DNA of 64,000 bases, from assembly GCF_017565745.1 (NCBI RefSeq), contig NZ_JAGDYM010000007.1, positions 212,370 to 276,369 of the forward strand. Reading direction: 5' to 3'. A program made the translations under genes and the position numbers. Positions 24,580-34,040 of this stretch are shown here, piece after piece (position 1 is the stretch's first letter; every line of letters starts with the position of its first letter). This DNA comes from Leucobacter weissii. Its GTDB lineage: Bacteria > Actinomycetota > Actinomycetes > Actinomycetales > Microbacteriaceae. The notes beneath the pieces are model-generated. The model did no database searches. It was not told where the DNA came from and saw nothing but the letters and a program-made list of their open reading frames with translations.

Positions 24580-25740
24580 ATGAGTCTCAAAGAACGTCGG
24601 CGCAACGGTGCGCTGGCACTGCTCGCCGTCGCCGCGCTGCTCACCAGCGCGTGCGCCGGCGGAGGATCCGCCTCGACCACCGACGGAGGAGACGAGGCCC
24701 CCACGGCCTCGGCGAGCCCGGTCAGCCTCGAGGAACTGGCCGCGGGCGACTACGGCGCGCCGCCGACGAGCGCGCCCCCGATCGCCGAGGACAAGTCGAT
24801 CTGGATCGTCTCGTGCGGGCAGAACGCGATCGGCTGCGCCATCGGAGCGGAATCCGCGAAGGAGGCCGCCGAGTCGCTCGGCTGGACCGCGCAGGTCTGC
24901 GACGGGCAGTTGAACGCCGGCGGAGCGTTCGCGGACTGCGTCCGCCAGGGCATCGCGGCCGGCGTGGACGGCATCGTGACCGAGGCCATCGACTGCAGCG
25001 TGATCCAGGATCCGCTGCGCGAGGCCGAGGCCGCCGACATCGTCACCGTGAACTTCTGGGGCTTCGACTGCGACCAGGGGGTGAATCCCGCCGGGGATCC
25101 GCTCTTCTCCGCCTCGGTGCAGCCCTCCGAGGAGTATGCGAGCAACGAGGACTATCAGTTCGCCGTCGGGCAGGCCCGCGCCGAATGGATCATCGCGGCG
25201 TCGGGCGGCGAGGCGGAGATCATCGAACTCGAGTTCAAGGGGACCAACATCGGCGGAGTGCTCTCCGCCGGATTCCACGACGCGATCGAGAGCTGCGGAT
25301 CCTGCACGGTGCACACGGTCGACGTGACGCATCAGACGTTCGGCGACGCGCGCCAGATCGTCGAGTCCGCGCTGCTGCAGCACCCCGCGGCCGAGTGGGT
25401 CGCGATCCCGCTCGAATCGCTCGTCCTGCTGGGCGCCGCCCAGGCGGTCGCGTCGTCACCCCGCTCCTCGGATATCTCCCTGATCGGCGGCGAGGGCTTC
25501 CCGCCCAACCTCGATCTCATCCGCGAGGACCAGGGCCAATCCGCGTCGGTCGGCCAGCCGATCGGATGGTACGGCTACGGCGCGATCGACACCATCAACC
25601 GCGTGTTCAACGGGGAGTCCGCGGTGCCGCAGGGGATGAGCTTCCAGATCGTCGACGCGGAGCACAACCTTCCCGACGAGGGCGGGTACGTGCCTCCCGT
25701 GGACTACGAATCCGCCTACCGCGAGGCGTGGGGAGTCTGA
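24580..25740 (+). CDS. ABC transporter substrate-binding lipoprotein (ribose-type, cluster B)
   Basis: 386 residues. Lipoprotein signal (basic KERRRNG, hydrophobic ALALLAVAALL, lipobox TSAC with Cys near residue 25). The mature part is a type I periplasmic-binding fold (IWIVSCGQNAIGCAIGAE, AAGVDGIVTEAIDCS, SLIGGEGFPPNLDLI) as in sugar and autoinducer receptors, but several Cys residues and an aromatic-rich binding surface are unusual. GAAAGGA lies upstream of the ATG. First of three genes of a ribose-type importer that presumably brings in the operon's aromatic substrate. Confidence 0.88.
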   Translation: MSLKERRRNGALALLAVAALLTSACAGGGSASTTDGGDEAPTASASPVSLEELAAGDYGAPPTSAPPIAEDKSIWIVSCGQNAIGCAIGAESAKEAAESLGWTAQVCDGQLNAGGAFADCVRQGIAAGVDGIVTEAIDCSVIQDPLREAEAADIVTVNFWGFDCDQGVNPAGDPLFSASVQPSEEYASNEDYQFAVGQARAEWIIAASGGEAEIIELEFKGTNIGGVLSAGFHDAIESCGSCTVHTVDVTHQTFGDARQIVESALLQHPAAEWVAIPLESLVLLGAAQAVASSPRSSDISLIGGEGFPPNLDLIREDQGQSASVGQPIGWYGYGAIDTINRVFNGESAVPQGMSFQIVDAEHNLPDEGGYVPPVDYESAYREAWGV

Positions 25741-27290
25741 TGGCCCCCGTCTCGACGGTTGTGCCCCGGCGGCCCGCGATGCGGGTCGCCGGGGCGACCA
25801 AGAGGTATCGAGGCATCCCGGCGCTGGACGGCGTCGAGCTGTCGATCGAGCACGGCGCCATCCACGCGCTGGCCGGCAGCAACGGTTCGGGCAAGTCGAC
25901 GTTGATCAAGCTCCTCGCCGGGGTCGAGCAGGCCGATGGCGGCACGGTCACGGTCGGGGAGCGGACGGAACCGCTCGCGCACCTCGGCCCGCAGAACTCC
26001 CGCGCGCTGGGATTGCGCTTCGTGCATCAGCATCCGGGGATCTTCGGCGACCTCACCGTCGCGGAGAACTTCGGCTTCACCCTCGACTTCCCGCTGCGCG
26101 CCGGTGGCATCGACTGGAGGCGGCTGCGTCGCCGCACCTCCGAACTGCTGGATCGCTACGAGATCATGGCGCGCCCGGATCAGCTCGCCAGAGAACTGCG
26201 GCCCGCGGCGCAGACCATGCTCGCCATCGCCCGGGCCCTCGCCGATGAGGAGGGCGGCGATCGGATCCTGGTGCTCGACGAACCGACGGCGAGCCTGCCG
26301 GCCCACGAGGTCGACGTGCTGCTCGAGGCGCTGAGCCGGAGAGCGCGACTGGGGCAGACGATCCTCTACGTCAGTCATCGTCTCTCCGAGGTCAAGGCGA
26401 TCGCGAGCGACATCACCGTGCTCCGGGACGGCGTCGTCGTCGCCGACCGCTCGGTGGAGGGGCTGTCTCAGCATGACATGGTCGAGCTGATGGCCGGGGA
26501 GCCGCTGGAGGACTTCTATCCGCCGATCCCGGAGCCCGTCGCCGATCCGCGCCCGCTGCTCGAGATCAGCGGGCTGACCGCCGGTCCGCTCCGGGACGTG
26601 CGGCTCGCGGCCCACGGCGGACAGATCCTCGGGATCGCCGGACTGCTCGGCTCCGGCCGCTCGACCCTGCTGCGCTCCATCTTCGGGGCGCTGCCCACCG
26701 GGGCGAGCGTCGTCGTCGACGGTCGTGAATTCGACGGCTGGTCGATGCACCGCGCCCTGGAGCAGGGCATCGCCCTCGTCCCGGAGGACCGGCCGGGCGA
26801 GGCGCTCTTCAGCACCATGTCGGTGGTGGAGAACGCCACCATCGCCGCGCTGGACGAGTTCAGCGACGGACCTCAGCTGAGGCGGGGCCGGGAGGCGGCG
26901 GCCTATGCGGACATGAGCGATCGCCTGAAGGTCAAGGCCGCCTCTCCGGAGCTTCCCATCACGGGCCTGTCCGGAGGGAACCAGCAGAAGGTGATCCTCG
27001 GGCGGTGGCTGCAGCGCTCGCCCGCGGTGGTGCTGCTCGACGAGCCGGCCCAGGGTGTCGACGCGATGGCCAGGGCGGAGATCTACCACCTGCTCAGATC
27101 GGTCGCGTCGGAGGGCCGAGCGGTGATCATCGCCTCCTCCGACTACGAGGAGCTCTCCAACCTCTGCGACCGGGTCGTCGTGCTGCGCGACGGCCGGATC
27201 GTCGCCGACCTCACCCACGACGAGGCGTCGATTCCGACGCTCATCGAGTACTCGAACACGCCCGCAACCGCCGAGCAAGGATCACCATGA
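25740..27290 (+). CDS. Double-domain ABC ATPase (RbsA/XylG type)
   Basis: 516 residues with two nucleotide-binding domains. Domain 1: Walker A GSNGSGKST, Walker B ILVLDEPTASL, but the signature is degenerate (ELRPAAQTMLAIARAL). Domain 2: degenerate Walker A GLLGSGRST and a good signature LSGGNQQKVILGRWL with VVLLDEPAQGVD. This asymmetry is normal for the sugar-type family. The ATG overlaps the binding-protein stop by one base (TGATG). It energises uptake with the permease at 27287. Confidence 0.92.
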   Translation: MAPVSTVVPRRPAMRVAGATKRYRGIPALDGVELSIEHGAIHALAGSNGSGKSTLIKLLAGVEQADGGTVTVGERTEPLAHLGPQNSRALGLRFVHQHPGIFGDLTVAENFGFTLDFPLRAGGIDWRRLRRRTSELLDRYEIMARPDQLARELRPAAQTMLAIARALADEEGGDRILVLDEPTASLPAHEVDVLLEALSRRARLGQTILYVSHRLSEVKAIASDITVLRDGVVVADRSVEGLSQHDMVELMAGEPLEDFYPPIPEPVADPRPLLEISGLTAGPLRDVRLAAHGGQILGIAGLLGSGRSTLLRSIFGALPTGASVVVDGREFDGWSMHRALEQGIALVPEDRPGEALFSTMSVVENATIAALDEFSDGPQLRRGREAAAYADMSDRLKVKAASPELPITGLSGGNQQKVILGRWLQRSPAVVLLDEPAQGVDAMARAEIYHLLRSVASEGRAVIIASSDYEELSNLCDRVVVLRDGRIVADLTHDEASIPTLIEYSNTPATAEQGSP

Positions 27291-28390
27291 CGACCACCTC
27301 CAACACCATCCCACTCCCCGACGAGGCGCCGGGGAGCGCGCTTGCCGCACGTCTCGCCGATCTGGGAGAGCGATTCGGCCTGCTGATCCTCGTCGCCCTC
27401 GTCTGGGCGATGTTCGCGCTGCTGCCGTCGAGTTCGGCGGCCTTCACCTCCGCGGCCAATCTCCAGGTCATCCTCGCCAACCTGCCCGTGGTGACGATCG
27501 TCGCGATCGCCGCCATCTTCCCGCTCATCTGCGGGCACTTCGACTTCTCGGTGGGCGCCACGGCGGTGCTCAGCTCCATCGTCTGCGCGGCGGCGCAGTC
27601 CCACTTCCAGCTCCCGCTGCCGCTCGCCATCGCGGCCGGCGTGCTGGCGGGAGCCGTCGTGGGCGTTCTCAACGCGGCGCTCGTGGCCGGACTGCACCTG
27701 AACGCGTTCGTCGTGACCATCGGCATGGCCACCCTGGTCCCCGGCGTCGTGCACTGGTACACGGGCGGCGTCGACATCACCAGCAACATCGCCCAGCCCC
27801 TGCGCGAGTTCGGCTCGCAGCAGTGGCTCGGCCTGCCGCGCTCCATCTGGCTCCTGCTCGGCGTGGCGGTCGTCTGCTGGTACCTGCTCACTCAGACCCC
27901 CTTCGGCCGCCGCAGCTACGCGGTCGGCATCAACGCGGCCGCCGCCAAGCTGGTGGGGATCAGGGTCGACCGCGTCGCGTTCGCCAGTTTCCTCCTCTCG
28001 GGGGCGCTGGCGGGCCTCGCCGGCATCGTGCTCACCGCCAGGAACGGCGGCGGGCTGGTCGGCGACGGGACCGATCTGCTCTTCCCCGCGCTGACCGCCG
28101 TGTTCCTGGGCGCGACCGCCATCACGCCCGGCAGGTACAACGTCATCGGCGTCGTCATCGGCGTGCTCTTCGTGGCGGTCTCGGTGAGCGGACTCCGGCT
28201 CTCGGGGGCTGCGGACTGGCTTCCCGCCGTGTTCAACGGGACGGCGCTCATCGCCGCGATCGCGCTCTCGACGGCGCTGTCCAGGCGGCGGATGAACACC
28301 CCCGGCAGACGCGCCGCCGCGCGCGATCGCAAGAGGACCGCGGCGAGTAGCGTCGGCGACGGGAACAGAGTGAAGGAGATGAGCCGATGA
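27287..28390 (+). CDS. ABC transporter permease (RbsC type)
   Basis: 367 residues with about ten helices. The family EAA-like region is ICGHFDFSVGATAVLSS, followed by HLNAFVVTIGMATLVPGV and GINAAAAKLVGIRVDRVAFASFLLSGALAGLAG. The C-terminal 45 residues are basic and polar. ATGA overlaps at both ends join it to the ATPase and to the ring-cleavage dioxygenase, so transport and catabolism are translationally coupled. Only one permease gene is present, so a homodimer is expected. Confidence 0.92.
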   Translation: MTTTSNTIPLPDEAPGSALAARLADLGERFGLLILVALVWAMFALLPSSSAAFTSAANLQVILANLPVVTIVAIAAIFPLICGHFDFSVGATAVLSSIVCAAAQSHFQLPLPLAIAAGVLAGAVVGVLNAALVAGLHLNAFVVTIGMATLVPGVVHWYTGGVDITSNIAQPLREFGSQQWLGLPRSIWLLLGVAVVCWYLLTQTPFGRRSYAVGINAAAAKLVGIRVDRVAFASFLLSGALAGLAGIVLTARNGGGLVGDGTDLLFPALTAVFLGATAITPGRYNVIGVVIGVLFVAVSVSGLRLSGAADWLPAVFNGTALIAAIALSTALSRRRMNTPGRRAAARDRKRTAASSVGDGNRVKEMSR

Positions 28391-29262
28391 CCTCGGATCT
28401 TCGCGGTCGAGAACTGACCGAGCAGGTGGTGCGCAGCTTCGCCGAGACCCCCGACCCGCGGCTTCGCCAGGTGCTCGAGAGCCTCGCCCGGCACCTGCAC
28501 GCCTTTGTGAACGAGGTGTCGCCGACGATCGAGGAGTGGGAGGCCGGCATCGACTTCCTCACTCGGACGGGCCAGACCTGCACCGATGTGCGGCAGGAGT
28601 TCATCCTCTTCTCCGACGTGCTCGGGGTCTCGATGCTGGTCGAGACGATCAACGACGCCGAGACCCCCGACGCCACCGATTCGACGGTGCTGGGCCCGTT
28701 CCACATGGTCGAGTCGCCCGCGCGGGCGCTGGGGGACGACGTCTCCCCGCAGAGCCGGGGGGAGACGACCGTCGTGCGGGGCAGGGTGGTGGACACGACC
28801 GGGCGTCCCGTTCCCGGTGCCGTGATCGACGTCTGGCAGGCGAACGCGGAGGGCTTCTACGACGTGCAGCAGAGCGGTGTCCAGGAGGTCGGCAACGGGA
28901 GAGGCCTGTTCCGGGCGGACGAGGAGGGGCGGTTCTGGTTCCGCACCATCATCCCGGCCCACTACCCGATCCCGACCGACGGGCCGGTGGGGGAGTTGCT
29001 CGTCGCCACGAGGCGGCACCCGTATCGGCCCGCGCACATCCACTTCATCGTGGATGCTCCGGGCTACCGGGAGCTGACCACGCACATCTTCGTCGCCGGA
29101 AGCGAGTACATCGACTCCGACGCCGTCTTCGCGGTCAAGGACAGCCTCGTCAAGTCCTTCGAACCCGTGGACTCGGCCGAGCTGGCGGCCGACTTCGGCG
29201 TGACGGCGCCGTTCCGTCTCGCCGGTTTCGATATCGTGCTCCACACCGAAAGCGAGGACTGA
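28387..29262 (+). CDS. Hydroxyquinol 1,2-dioxygenase (intradiol ring cleavage)
   Basis: 291 residues. An N-terminal helical dimerisation domain (about 1-100) precedes the beta-barrel catalytic domain. Non-heme Fe(III) ligands are Tyr158 (EGFYDV), Tyr193 (PAHYPIP), His217 and His219 (RPAHIHF). The sequence around QNAEGFYDVQ and PTDGPVGELL fits the hydroxyquinol rather than catechol branch. It cleaves 1,2,4-trihydroxybenzene to maleylacetate. The next gene encodes the maleylacetate reductase, which strongly supports this substrate. Coupled by ATGA to the permease. Confidence 0.9.
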   Translation: MTSDLRGRELTEQVVRSFAETPDPRLRQVLESLARHLHAFVNEVSPTIEEWEAGIDFLTRTGQTCTDVRQEFILFSDVLGVSMLVETINDAETPDATDSTVLGPFHMVESPARALGDDVSPQSRGETTVVRGRVVDTTGRPVPGAVIDVWQANAEGFYDVQQSGVQEVGNGRGLFRADEEGRFWFRTIIPAHYPIPTDGPVGELLVATRRHPYRPAHIHFIVDAPGYRELTTHIFVAGSEYIDSDAVFAVKDSLVKSFEPVDSAELAADFGVTAPFRLAGFDIVLHTESED

Positions 29263-29266
29263 AGCC

Positions 29267-30322
29267 ATGATCGAATTCTCCTACGAGGCACTGCCGATGC
29301 GCGTGCGGTTCGGCGCCGAGGCCGCCCAGGCGGTGGGCGACGAGATCCGTCATCTGGGCCTGAGCCGCGTGCTGATGCTCTCCACCCCGTTCCAGGCCGA
29401 ACTGGCCCGGAACCTCTCGCGGCAGCTGGGCGGACTCAGCGCCGGCGTCTTCTCGGAGGCGGAGATGCATGTACCGGTGGAGGTCGCGGCCAAGGCGCGC
29501 GCGGCGGCCGGAGAACTGGGCGCCGACGCCTGCGTGGCGGTCGGCGGAGGCTCGACGATCGGCCTCGGGAAAGCGATCGCGCTCGAATACGGACTCCCCA
29601 TCATCGCCGTGCCCACCACGTTCGCAGGATCGGAGATGACCCCGATCTGGGGGATCACCGAAGGCGGCGAGAAGAAGACCGGGCGGGATCGGAGGGTGCT
29701 GCCGACCAGCGTCGTCTACGACCCCGAGCTCACCAGGACGCTGCCGACGGGGATGTGCGTGGTCAGCGGGTTCAACGCCATCGCGCATGCCGTCGAGGGG
29801 CTCTACGCGCCCGATCGGTCGCCGATCATCTCGCTCATGGCGGCGGAGGGCGTGCGAGCGCTCTCGCGCTCGCTGCCGGCGATCGTCGCGGAGCCCGGCG
29901 CGGTGGCGCCCCGCGCCGACGCGCTCCGCGGATCCTGGCTGTGCGGCGCGGTGCTGGGCGCCACCACGATGTCCCTGCATCACAAGCTCTGCCATGTGCT
30001 GGGCGGGAGACTGAACCTTCCGCACGCCGAGACGCATACCGTGGTGCTGCCGCATGTGCTGGCGTTCAACCAGCCGGTCGCCGGCGACGCGCGTCGATCG
30101 CTGGAGGAGGCGCTCGGCGTCGACGATCCGGCGCGGGAGCTGCAGCGACTCGCCCGCGAGCTCGGCGCCCCCGGCTCTCTGGCCGAACTCGGCATGCGAG
30201 AGACCGACGTCGCGGCGGTCGTGGAGCAGGTGCTCGCGCAGCCCTACGCCAATCCGCGGCCGGTCGATGCCGCGGCGGCCTCCGCGATCGTCCGGAACGC
30301 GTTCTCGGGGGCCGAGGTCTAG
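29267..30322 (+). CDS. Maleylacetate reductase
   Basis: 351 residues of the iron-containing alcohol dehydrogenase fold, in the maleylacetate reductase branch: MRVRFGAEAAQAVGDEI, VGGGSTIGLGKAIALEYGLPIIAVPTTFAGSEMTPIWG is the NAD(P)-binding and hinge region, and SLHHKLCHVLGGRLNLPHAETHTVVLPH holds the active-site His cluster. It reduces maleylacetate to 3-oxoadipate with NAD(P)H. Four bases after the dioxygenase stop, it closes the operon. No 3-oxoadipate CoA-transferase or thiolase is in the window. Confidence 0.93.
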   Translation: MIEFSYEALPMRVRFGAEAAQAVGDEIRHLGLSRVLMLSTPFQAELARNLSRQLGGLSAGVFSEAEMHVPVEVAAKARAAAGELGADACVAVGGGSTIGLGKAIALEYGLPIIAVPTTFAGSEMTPIWGITEGGEKKTGRDRRVLPTSVVYDPELTRTLPTGMCVVSGFNAIAHAVEGLYAPDRSPIISLMAAEGVRALSRSLPAIVAEPGAVAPRADALRGSWLCGAVLGATTMSLHHKLCHVLGGRLNLPHAETHTVVLPHVLAFNQPVAGDARRSLEEALGVDDPARELQRLARELGAPGSLAELGMRETDVAAVVEQVLAQPYANPRPVDAAAASAIVRNAFSGAEV

Positions 30323-30343
30323 AACCGCGGGCCCGGCGCCGGA

Positions 30344-31012
30344 TCAGGTCGGTCCGGCCGCGAGCCGGTAGCCGACGCCGCGCACCGTCTCGATGCGACT
30401 CGAGCCCAGCTTCTGGCGCAGGTAGCCGACGTAGACGTCGACGATGTTCGAGCCGGGGTCGAAGTCGTAGCCCCAGACGCGGCTCAGCAGCTGCTCGCGG
30501 CTGAGCACCTGCCCCGCATGGCGCACGAGCTCCTCCGCGAGCGCGAACTCGCGCGCCGACAGCTCGATCGCCTGCTCGCCGACGTGCGCGCGCCGCGTGC
30601 GGATGTCGAGGCGCAGGTCGCCGCAGGTCAGATCGGCTGGCGCCGCGGCGCCGTCCACGCGCATCCTCGCCCGGACGCGGGCCAGCAGCTCGTCGAAGAA
30701 GAACGGCTTGCCGAGATAGTCGTCGGCCCCGTGCTCGAAGCCGGCGATCGTGTCGTGCAGCTCCACGCGGGCGGTGAGCATGATCACGGGAAGCCGCGAT
30801 CCGGAGCCGCGCAGCTGCTCCAGCACGTGGAAGCCGTCGAAGCCGGGCAGGCCGACGTCGAGGACCATCAGGTCGAACTCGTCGGTCAGCGCGAGCTGCA
30901 GCGCCTCCGGCCCGGTCGTGGCGACCCGGGTCGCGAATCCCGCGGCGCGCAGGCCCTTCTCGACGAATCCCGAGATGCGGGGCTCGTCGTCCGCGATGAG
31001 AATCGATGCCAA
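30344..31012 (-). CDS. OmpR/PhoB family response regulator
   Basis: 222 residues. Receiver domain: acidic pair in LIADDE, phospho-acceptor Asp52 (VLDVGLPGFDG), Thr in MLTARVE, and Lys102 in GKPFFFDELL. The winged-helix output domain (about 125-218) includes LSAREFALAEELVRHAGQVLSREQLL and VDVYVGYLRQKLG. The start is TTG 31012, with AGGAG 10 nt upstream inside the end of the partner kinase-gene region. The kinase gene precedes it by 4 bases on the same strand. Confidence 0.92.
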   Translation of the reverse strand: MASILIADDEPRISGFVEKGLRAAGFATRVATTGPEALQLALTDEFDLMVLDVGLPGFDGFHVLEQLRGSGSRLPVIMLTARVELHDTIAGFEHGADDYLGKPFFFDELLARVRARMRVDGAAAPADLTCGDLRLDIRTRRAHVGEQAIELSAREFALAEELVRHAGQVLSREQLLSRVWGYDFDPGSNIVDVYVGYLRQKLGSSRIETVRGVGYRLAAGPT

Positions 31013-31016
31013 GGTG

Positions 31017-32561
31017 TCACTCTCCTGTTCCGGTTCGGCCGATGTCGGCCGGCTGCGGGCGTTCGGCGCCCGGCGGCGGCGCAGGGTCCTCCGAGGAGCC
31101 GGCCGGCCGCTCGCCGCCCTCCGGGATGGCGATGACGAAGCGCGCTCCGCCGCCCGCGGCGTCCTCGACCCAGACCTCCCCGCCGTGCGCCCGCGCGATG
31201 ACCTGCACGATGTTGAGGCCGAGGCCGCTGCCGACCCGCTCGCCCGCCGCGCTGCCGCGGGTGAAGCGCTCGAAGATGCGCGCCTTCGCGTCGTCGTCCA
31301 CGCCGGGGCCGTGGTCGCGCACCCAGAGCAGCAGCCGCGACTCGTCGGTGCGGGGGTCGACGTCGGTGCGGCTGCCGATCTCGACGCGGCCGCCGCCGTG
31401 CGTGACCGCGTTCTGCACGAGCTGCAGCACCGCCTGGGTGATCCGCGCCGGATCGAGCAGCGCGACCCCGTCGGCCACGACTCCCGGAGAGACCTCGGCT
31501 CCGGCGATGCCGCTCGCCTTGCGCGCGATCTGATGCACCAGGTCCGAGACGTCGACGGGCCGCGGCTGCACCGGGCTCGGGCCGTGCAGAGCGGCGGAGT
31601 CGGCGAGATCCTGCACGAGCCGGGCCATGCGCGCGAGCTCGTCGATCGCGAGCTCGCGGGTCGCGCGCGTGTCGTCCGGGTCGTCGGGATCCATCACCTC
31701 GAGGTGGCCCCGCACGATCGTGATCGGGGTCTTCAGCTCGTGCCCGACGTCGCTCAGCAGCCGGCGCTGCGACTCGAGCGCGTCGTCGAGCCGGTCGAGC
31801 ATGCTGTTCATGGTGTCGGCGAGTTCGGCCACGTCGTCGTTGCCGACGATCGGCAGGCGCTCGTCGAGGGACCTCGCGGACACCCGGTCCGCGGTCTCCC
31901 TCATCTGGCGCAGGGGCCGGAGCAGCCGGGTCGCGACGATCGTTCCGGTGGCGGCCACGACCACCAGCACGATGGCGGAGACGACCACGAACATGCGCGC
32001 CGCCTCGTCGAACTCCGCGAGCTCCCGGTCGAGGTCGTAGACCATGACGAACGTGGTATCCGCCGAGCCCGAGGATCCCTCGACCCGGATCGGGGTCGAC
32101 AGGTAGCGCCAGGCCACGCCGTTCTCCGCATAGGTGCCGATCCGCGGATCGTCGCCCTCCGTCATCGCGGCGACGTGCGCGGCGAACGCGTCCTCGCCCT
32201 GCAGGTCCAGATCGAGGTCGACGCCGGGGACGATGGCGATCCGGCCGTCCACCATGCCCAGCGCGCCGGTGTTGTCGTCGGGGCTCATCCGCTCCACTAC
32301 CGCAGTCAGCGCATCGGTCGCCGATGCCCACCTCCCCGAGTCGGGATGCCCCTCGGTGACGATGTACCTGGCGGATTCGAGGTTCGCGCGCAGGCGCACG
32401 TCCACCTGTTCGAGGATGCGGTAGCGCTCGACGAGATACACGGACACGCCCACCGCGAGCAGGCCGAGGGCCGTCACCACGGTGATGACGGCGATGATGC
32501 GGGTGCGCACGGAGAACGAGAGGGCGCGCTGGCGGCCGCCTCGCTTGGTCGTCGTACTCAC
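31017..32561 (-). CDS. Two-component sensor histidine kinase
   Basis: 514 residues: membrane helix about 20-44, an extracytoplasmic sensor about 45-188, second helix about 189-214 (MFVVVSAIVLVVVAATGTIVA), HAMP, then HisKA with His274 (SDVGHELKTPI), N box QNAVTHG, G1 DHGPGVDD, F FERFTRG and G2 GSGLGLNIV. The C-terminal tail is Pro/Glu-rich. The extracytoplasmic loop is acidic with no known fold. GTG 32561 is preceded by TAATAC at leaderless spacing. It phosphorylates the adjacent OmpR-type regulator; the signal is unknown. Confidence 0.93.
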   Translation of the reverse strand: MSTTTKRGGRQRALSFSVRTRIIAVITVVTALGLLAVGVSVYLVERYRILEQVDVRLRANLESARYIVTEGHPDSGRWASATDALTAVVERMSPDDNTGALGMVDGRIAIVPGVDLDLDLQGEDAFAAHVAAMTEGDDPRIGTYAENGVAWRYLSTPIRVEGSSGSADTTFVMVYDLDRELAEFDEAARMFVVVSAIVLVVVAATGTIVATRLLRPLRQMRETADRVSARSLDERLPIVGNDDVAELADTMNSMLDRLDDALESQRRLLSDVGHELKTPITIVRGHLEVMDPDDPDDTRATRELAIDELARMARLVQDLADSAALHGPSPVQPRPVDVSDLVHQIARKASGIAGAEVSPGVVADGVALLDPARITQAVLQLVQNAVTHGGGRVEIGSRTDVDPRTDESRLLLWVRDHGPGVDDDAKARIFERFTRGSAAGERVGSGLGLNIVQVIARAHGGEVWVEDAAGGGARFVIAIPEGGERPAGSSEDPAPPPGAERPQPADIGRTGTGE

Positions 32562-32650
32562 CTATCCAGTATTACGAGGTGCGGGCCCGGAGGAGCCACT
32601 CTAAGAGATATCTCATCCCCGGCGGCCCGCGGACGTGATGCAATTGAAGG

Positions 32651-33964
32651 ATGAGCGGACAGGGCGAGCGGGCGTCGACCGCGGGGTCCCCTCGCGGCGC
32701 GGCCGCCGCATCCCTCGCGGAGCTCGAACTGCTCCGCGAAGCGCTCGGGATCGGGCCCGAGGCCGTCTCGGCGGTGTCGCGGGAGCCGCTGGGAGCCGGG
32801 TCCGCGGCGGGTTTCGACGTGAGCGTGGACGCCGACGACTCCGCTCCGGCCCGGCTGCGATACTACGTCGACACCTCCCGGCTCGCGGTCGAGCGGGAGA
32901 CCGGGCTGGCCCTCGGAGCGCCCGACGGTCCCGGCGGTCCCGATGCGCGGATCTGGCTGCACCCCGCCGATCCGCACCTGCCGGCGCTCCCCGCGGTCGC
33001 CTTCCACGGCGCGGCGGAGGCGCTGCTCGCGCGGATCGGCGTCTCCGGCGGCTCCGCGCCCGAGTTCGTCGCCTACCGCCCCGGTCGTCGGGCGGTGCTC
33101 CGCATCGACACCGCTGACGGCACGGTCTGGGTGAAGGTCGTGCGCCCGCGGCGTGCCGAGCGGATCGCCGCCGCTCACGCGGCCTGCGACGAGGCCGGCC
33201 TGCCCACCCCGGCCGTGCTGGGCTGGTCGCCGGCGGGCGTGCTGCTGCTCGCGGACGCCGACGGGATCCCCGCGGCCTCGGCGGACTGGGAGCCCGATGA
33301 CCTGCTGGACCGGGTCGCCCGTCTGCGGGAGAGCATCGCCGAGGTCGAGACCTCCGCCCCGAACGTTCTCGGACGTTCGGGGCCGGTAGGTGCTGCGCGG
33401 TCTTCAGCGGTTCCCACCGCTGAAGCGGTGCGCGGCATCGCCGAGCGGCTCGACTGGTACGCGGACCGCTTCGCGGGCTCGGAGCGCGCGGCGAGGATCG
33501 CGGCACGGGCGAGAGCGATCCTCGACGGCGAGTCCGGTCGAGCGGCAACGGTCGTCCACGGCGATCTCCACTTCGGCCAGCTCTTCCTGGGACCGGACGG
33601 CTCGATCACGGGCCTCGTCGACGTCGACACCCTGGGCGTCGGCGATCCCGGGGAGGATCCCGCGGCCTTCCTCGGTCATGCGGTGGCGAGCGCGCTCCTC
33701 ACCGTGCCGGAGCGCCGCCGCCGCGTCTGGGACCTGGCCGACCGCGCCGCGGCGCGCTGGGCGCACGACAGCGGGGTGCGCGCCCGCTTCGCCGTCCACA
33801 TGCTCGGCCACGCGCTCGCCGCCGCCGACCGCGACGACCCTCCGGGCGCCGCCCGCCTGCTGGGCGCCGCCGAGGCGGTGCTCCGCGGCGACCCGCCCTC
33901 CGGGGCTCCGCAGGCGGCCGACGAGCCTAAGAATGCTCTCACCCGTCCCTTGGAGACGGTTTAA
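32651..33964 (+). CDS. Aminoglycoside/choline-kinase-like phosphotransferase
   Basis: 437 residues. A protein-kinase-like fold is recognised by the catalytic loop VVHGDLHFGQLFLG (HGDxxxxN variant with Gln in place of Asn) and the metal-binding GLVDVDTLGVGDPGEDPA. The N-lobe has VRVKVV-like strands (GTVWVKVVRPRRAERIAAA). Small-molecule kinases of this family act on antibiotics, choline, homoserine or sugars; the substrate cannot be deduced. Residues about 236-259 (SAPNVLGRSGPVGAARSSAVPTAEA) are encoded by two perfect hairpins and look like an in-frame insertion in a linker. GAAGG lies immediately before the ATG. Confidence 0.8.
   Translation: MSGQGERASTAGSPRGAAAASLAELELLREALGIGPEAVSAVSREPLGAGSAAGFDVSVDADDSAPARLRYYVDTSRLAVERETGLALGAPDGPGGPDARIWLHPADPHLPALPAVAFHGAAEALLARIGVSGGSAPEFVAYRPGRRAVLRIDTADGTVWVKVVRPRRAERIAAAHAACDEAGLPTPAVLGWSPAGVLLLADADGIPAASADWEPDDLLDRVARLRESIAEVETSAPNVLGRSGPVGAARSSAVPTAEAVRGIAERLDWYADRFAGSERAARIAARARAILDGESGRAATVVHGDLHFGQLFLGPDGSITGLVDVDTLGVGDPGEDPAAFLGHAVASALLTVPERRRRVWDLADRAAARWAHDSGVRARFAVHMLGHALAAADRDDPPGAARLLGAAEAVLRGDPPSGAPQAADEPKNALTRPLETV
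33357..33425 (+). repeat. Pair of perfect hairpins inside the phosphotransferase coding sequence
   Basis: Hairpin 1 (33357-33382): CCCCGAACGT pairs perfectly with ACGTTCGGGG around a TCTCGG loop. Hairpin 2 (33402-33425): CTTCAGCGGT pairs perfectly with ACCGCTGAAG around TCCC; the last arm can alternatively fold with the following AGCGGT. The 69-base segment equals 23 codons exactly and keeps the reading frame. This composition and symmetry are unlike the flanking gene. Confidence 0.85.
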
Positions 33965-34040
33965 CCCCGGCCGGGAGTATTGAGAGTGCAACATCCGGGC
34001 GCGGCCGACCGCCGTTCCCGACCAGACGAAGGAGAACGAC

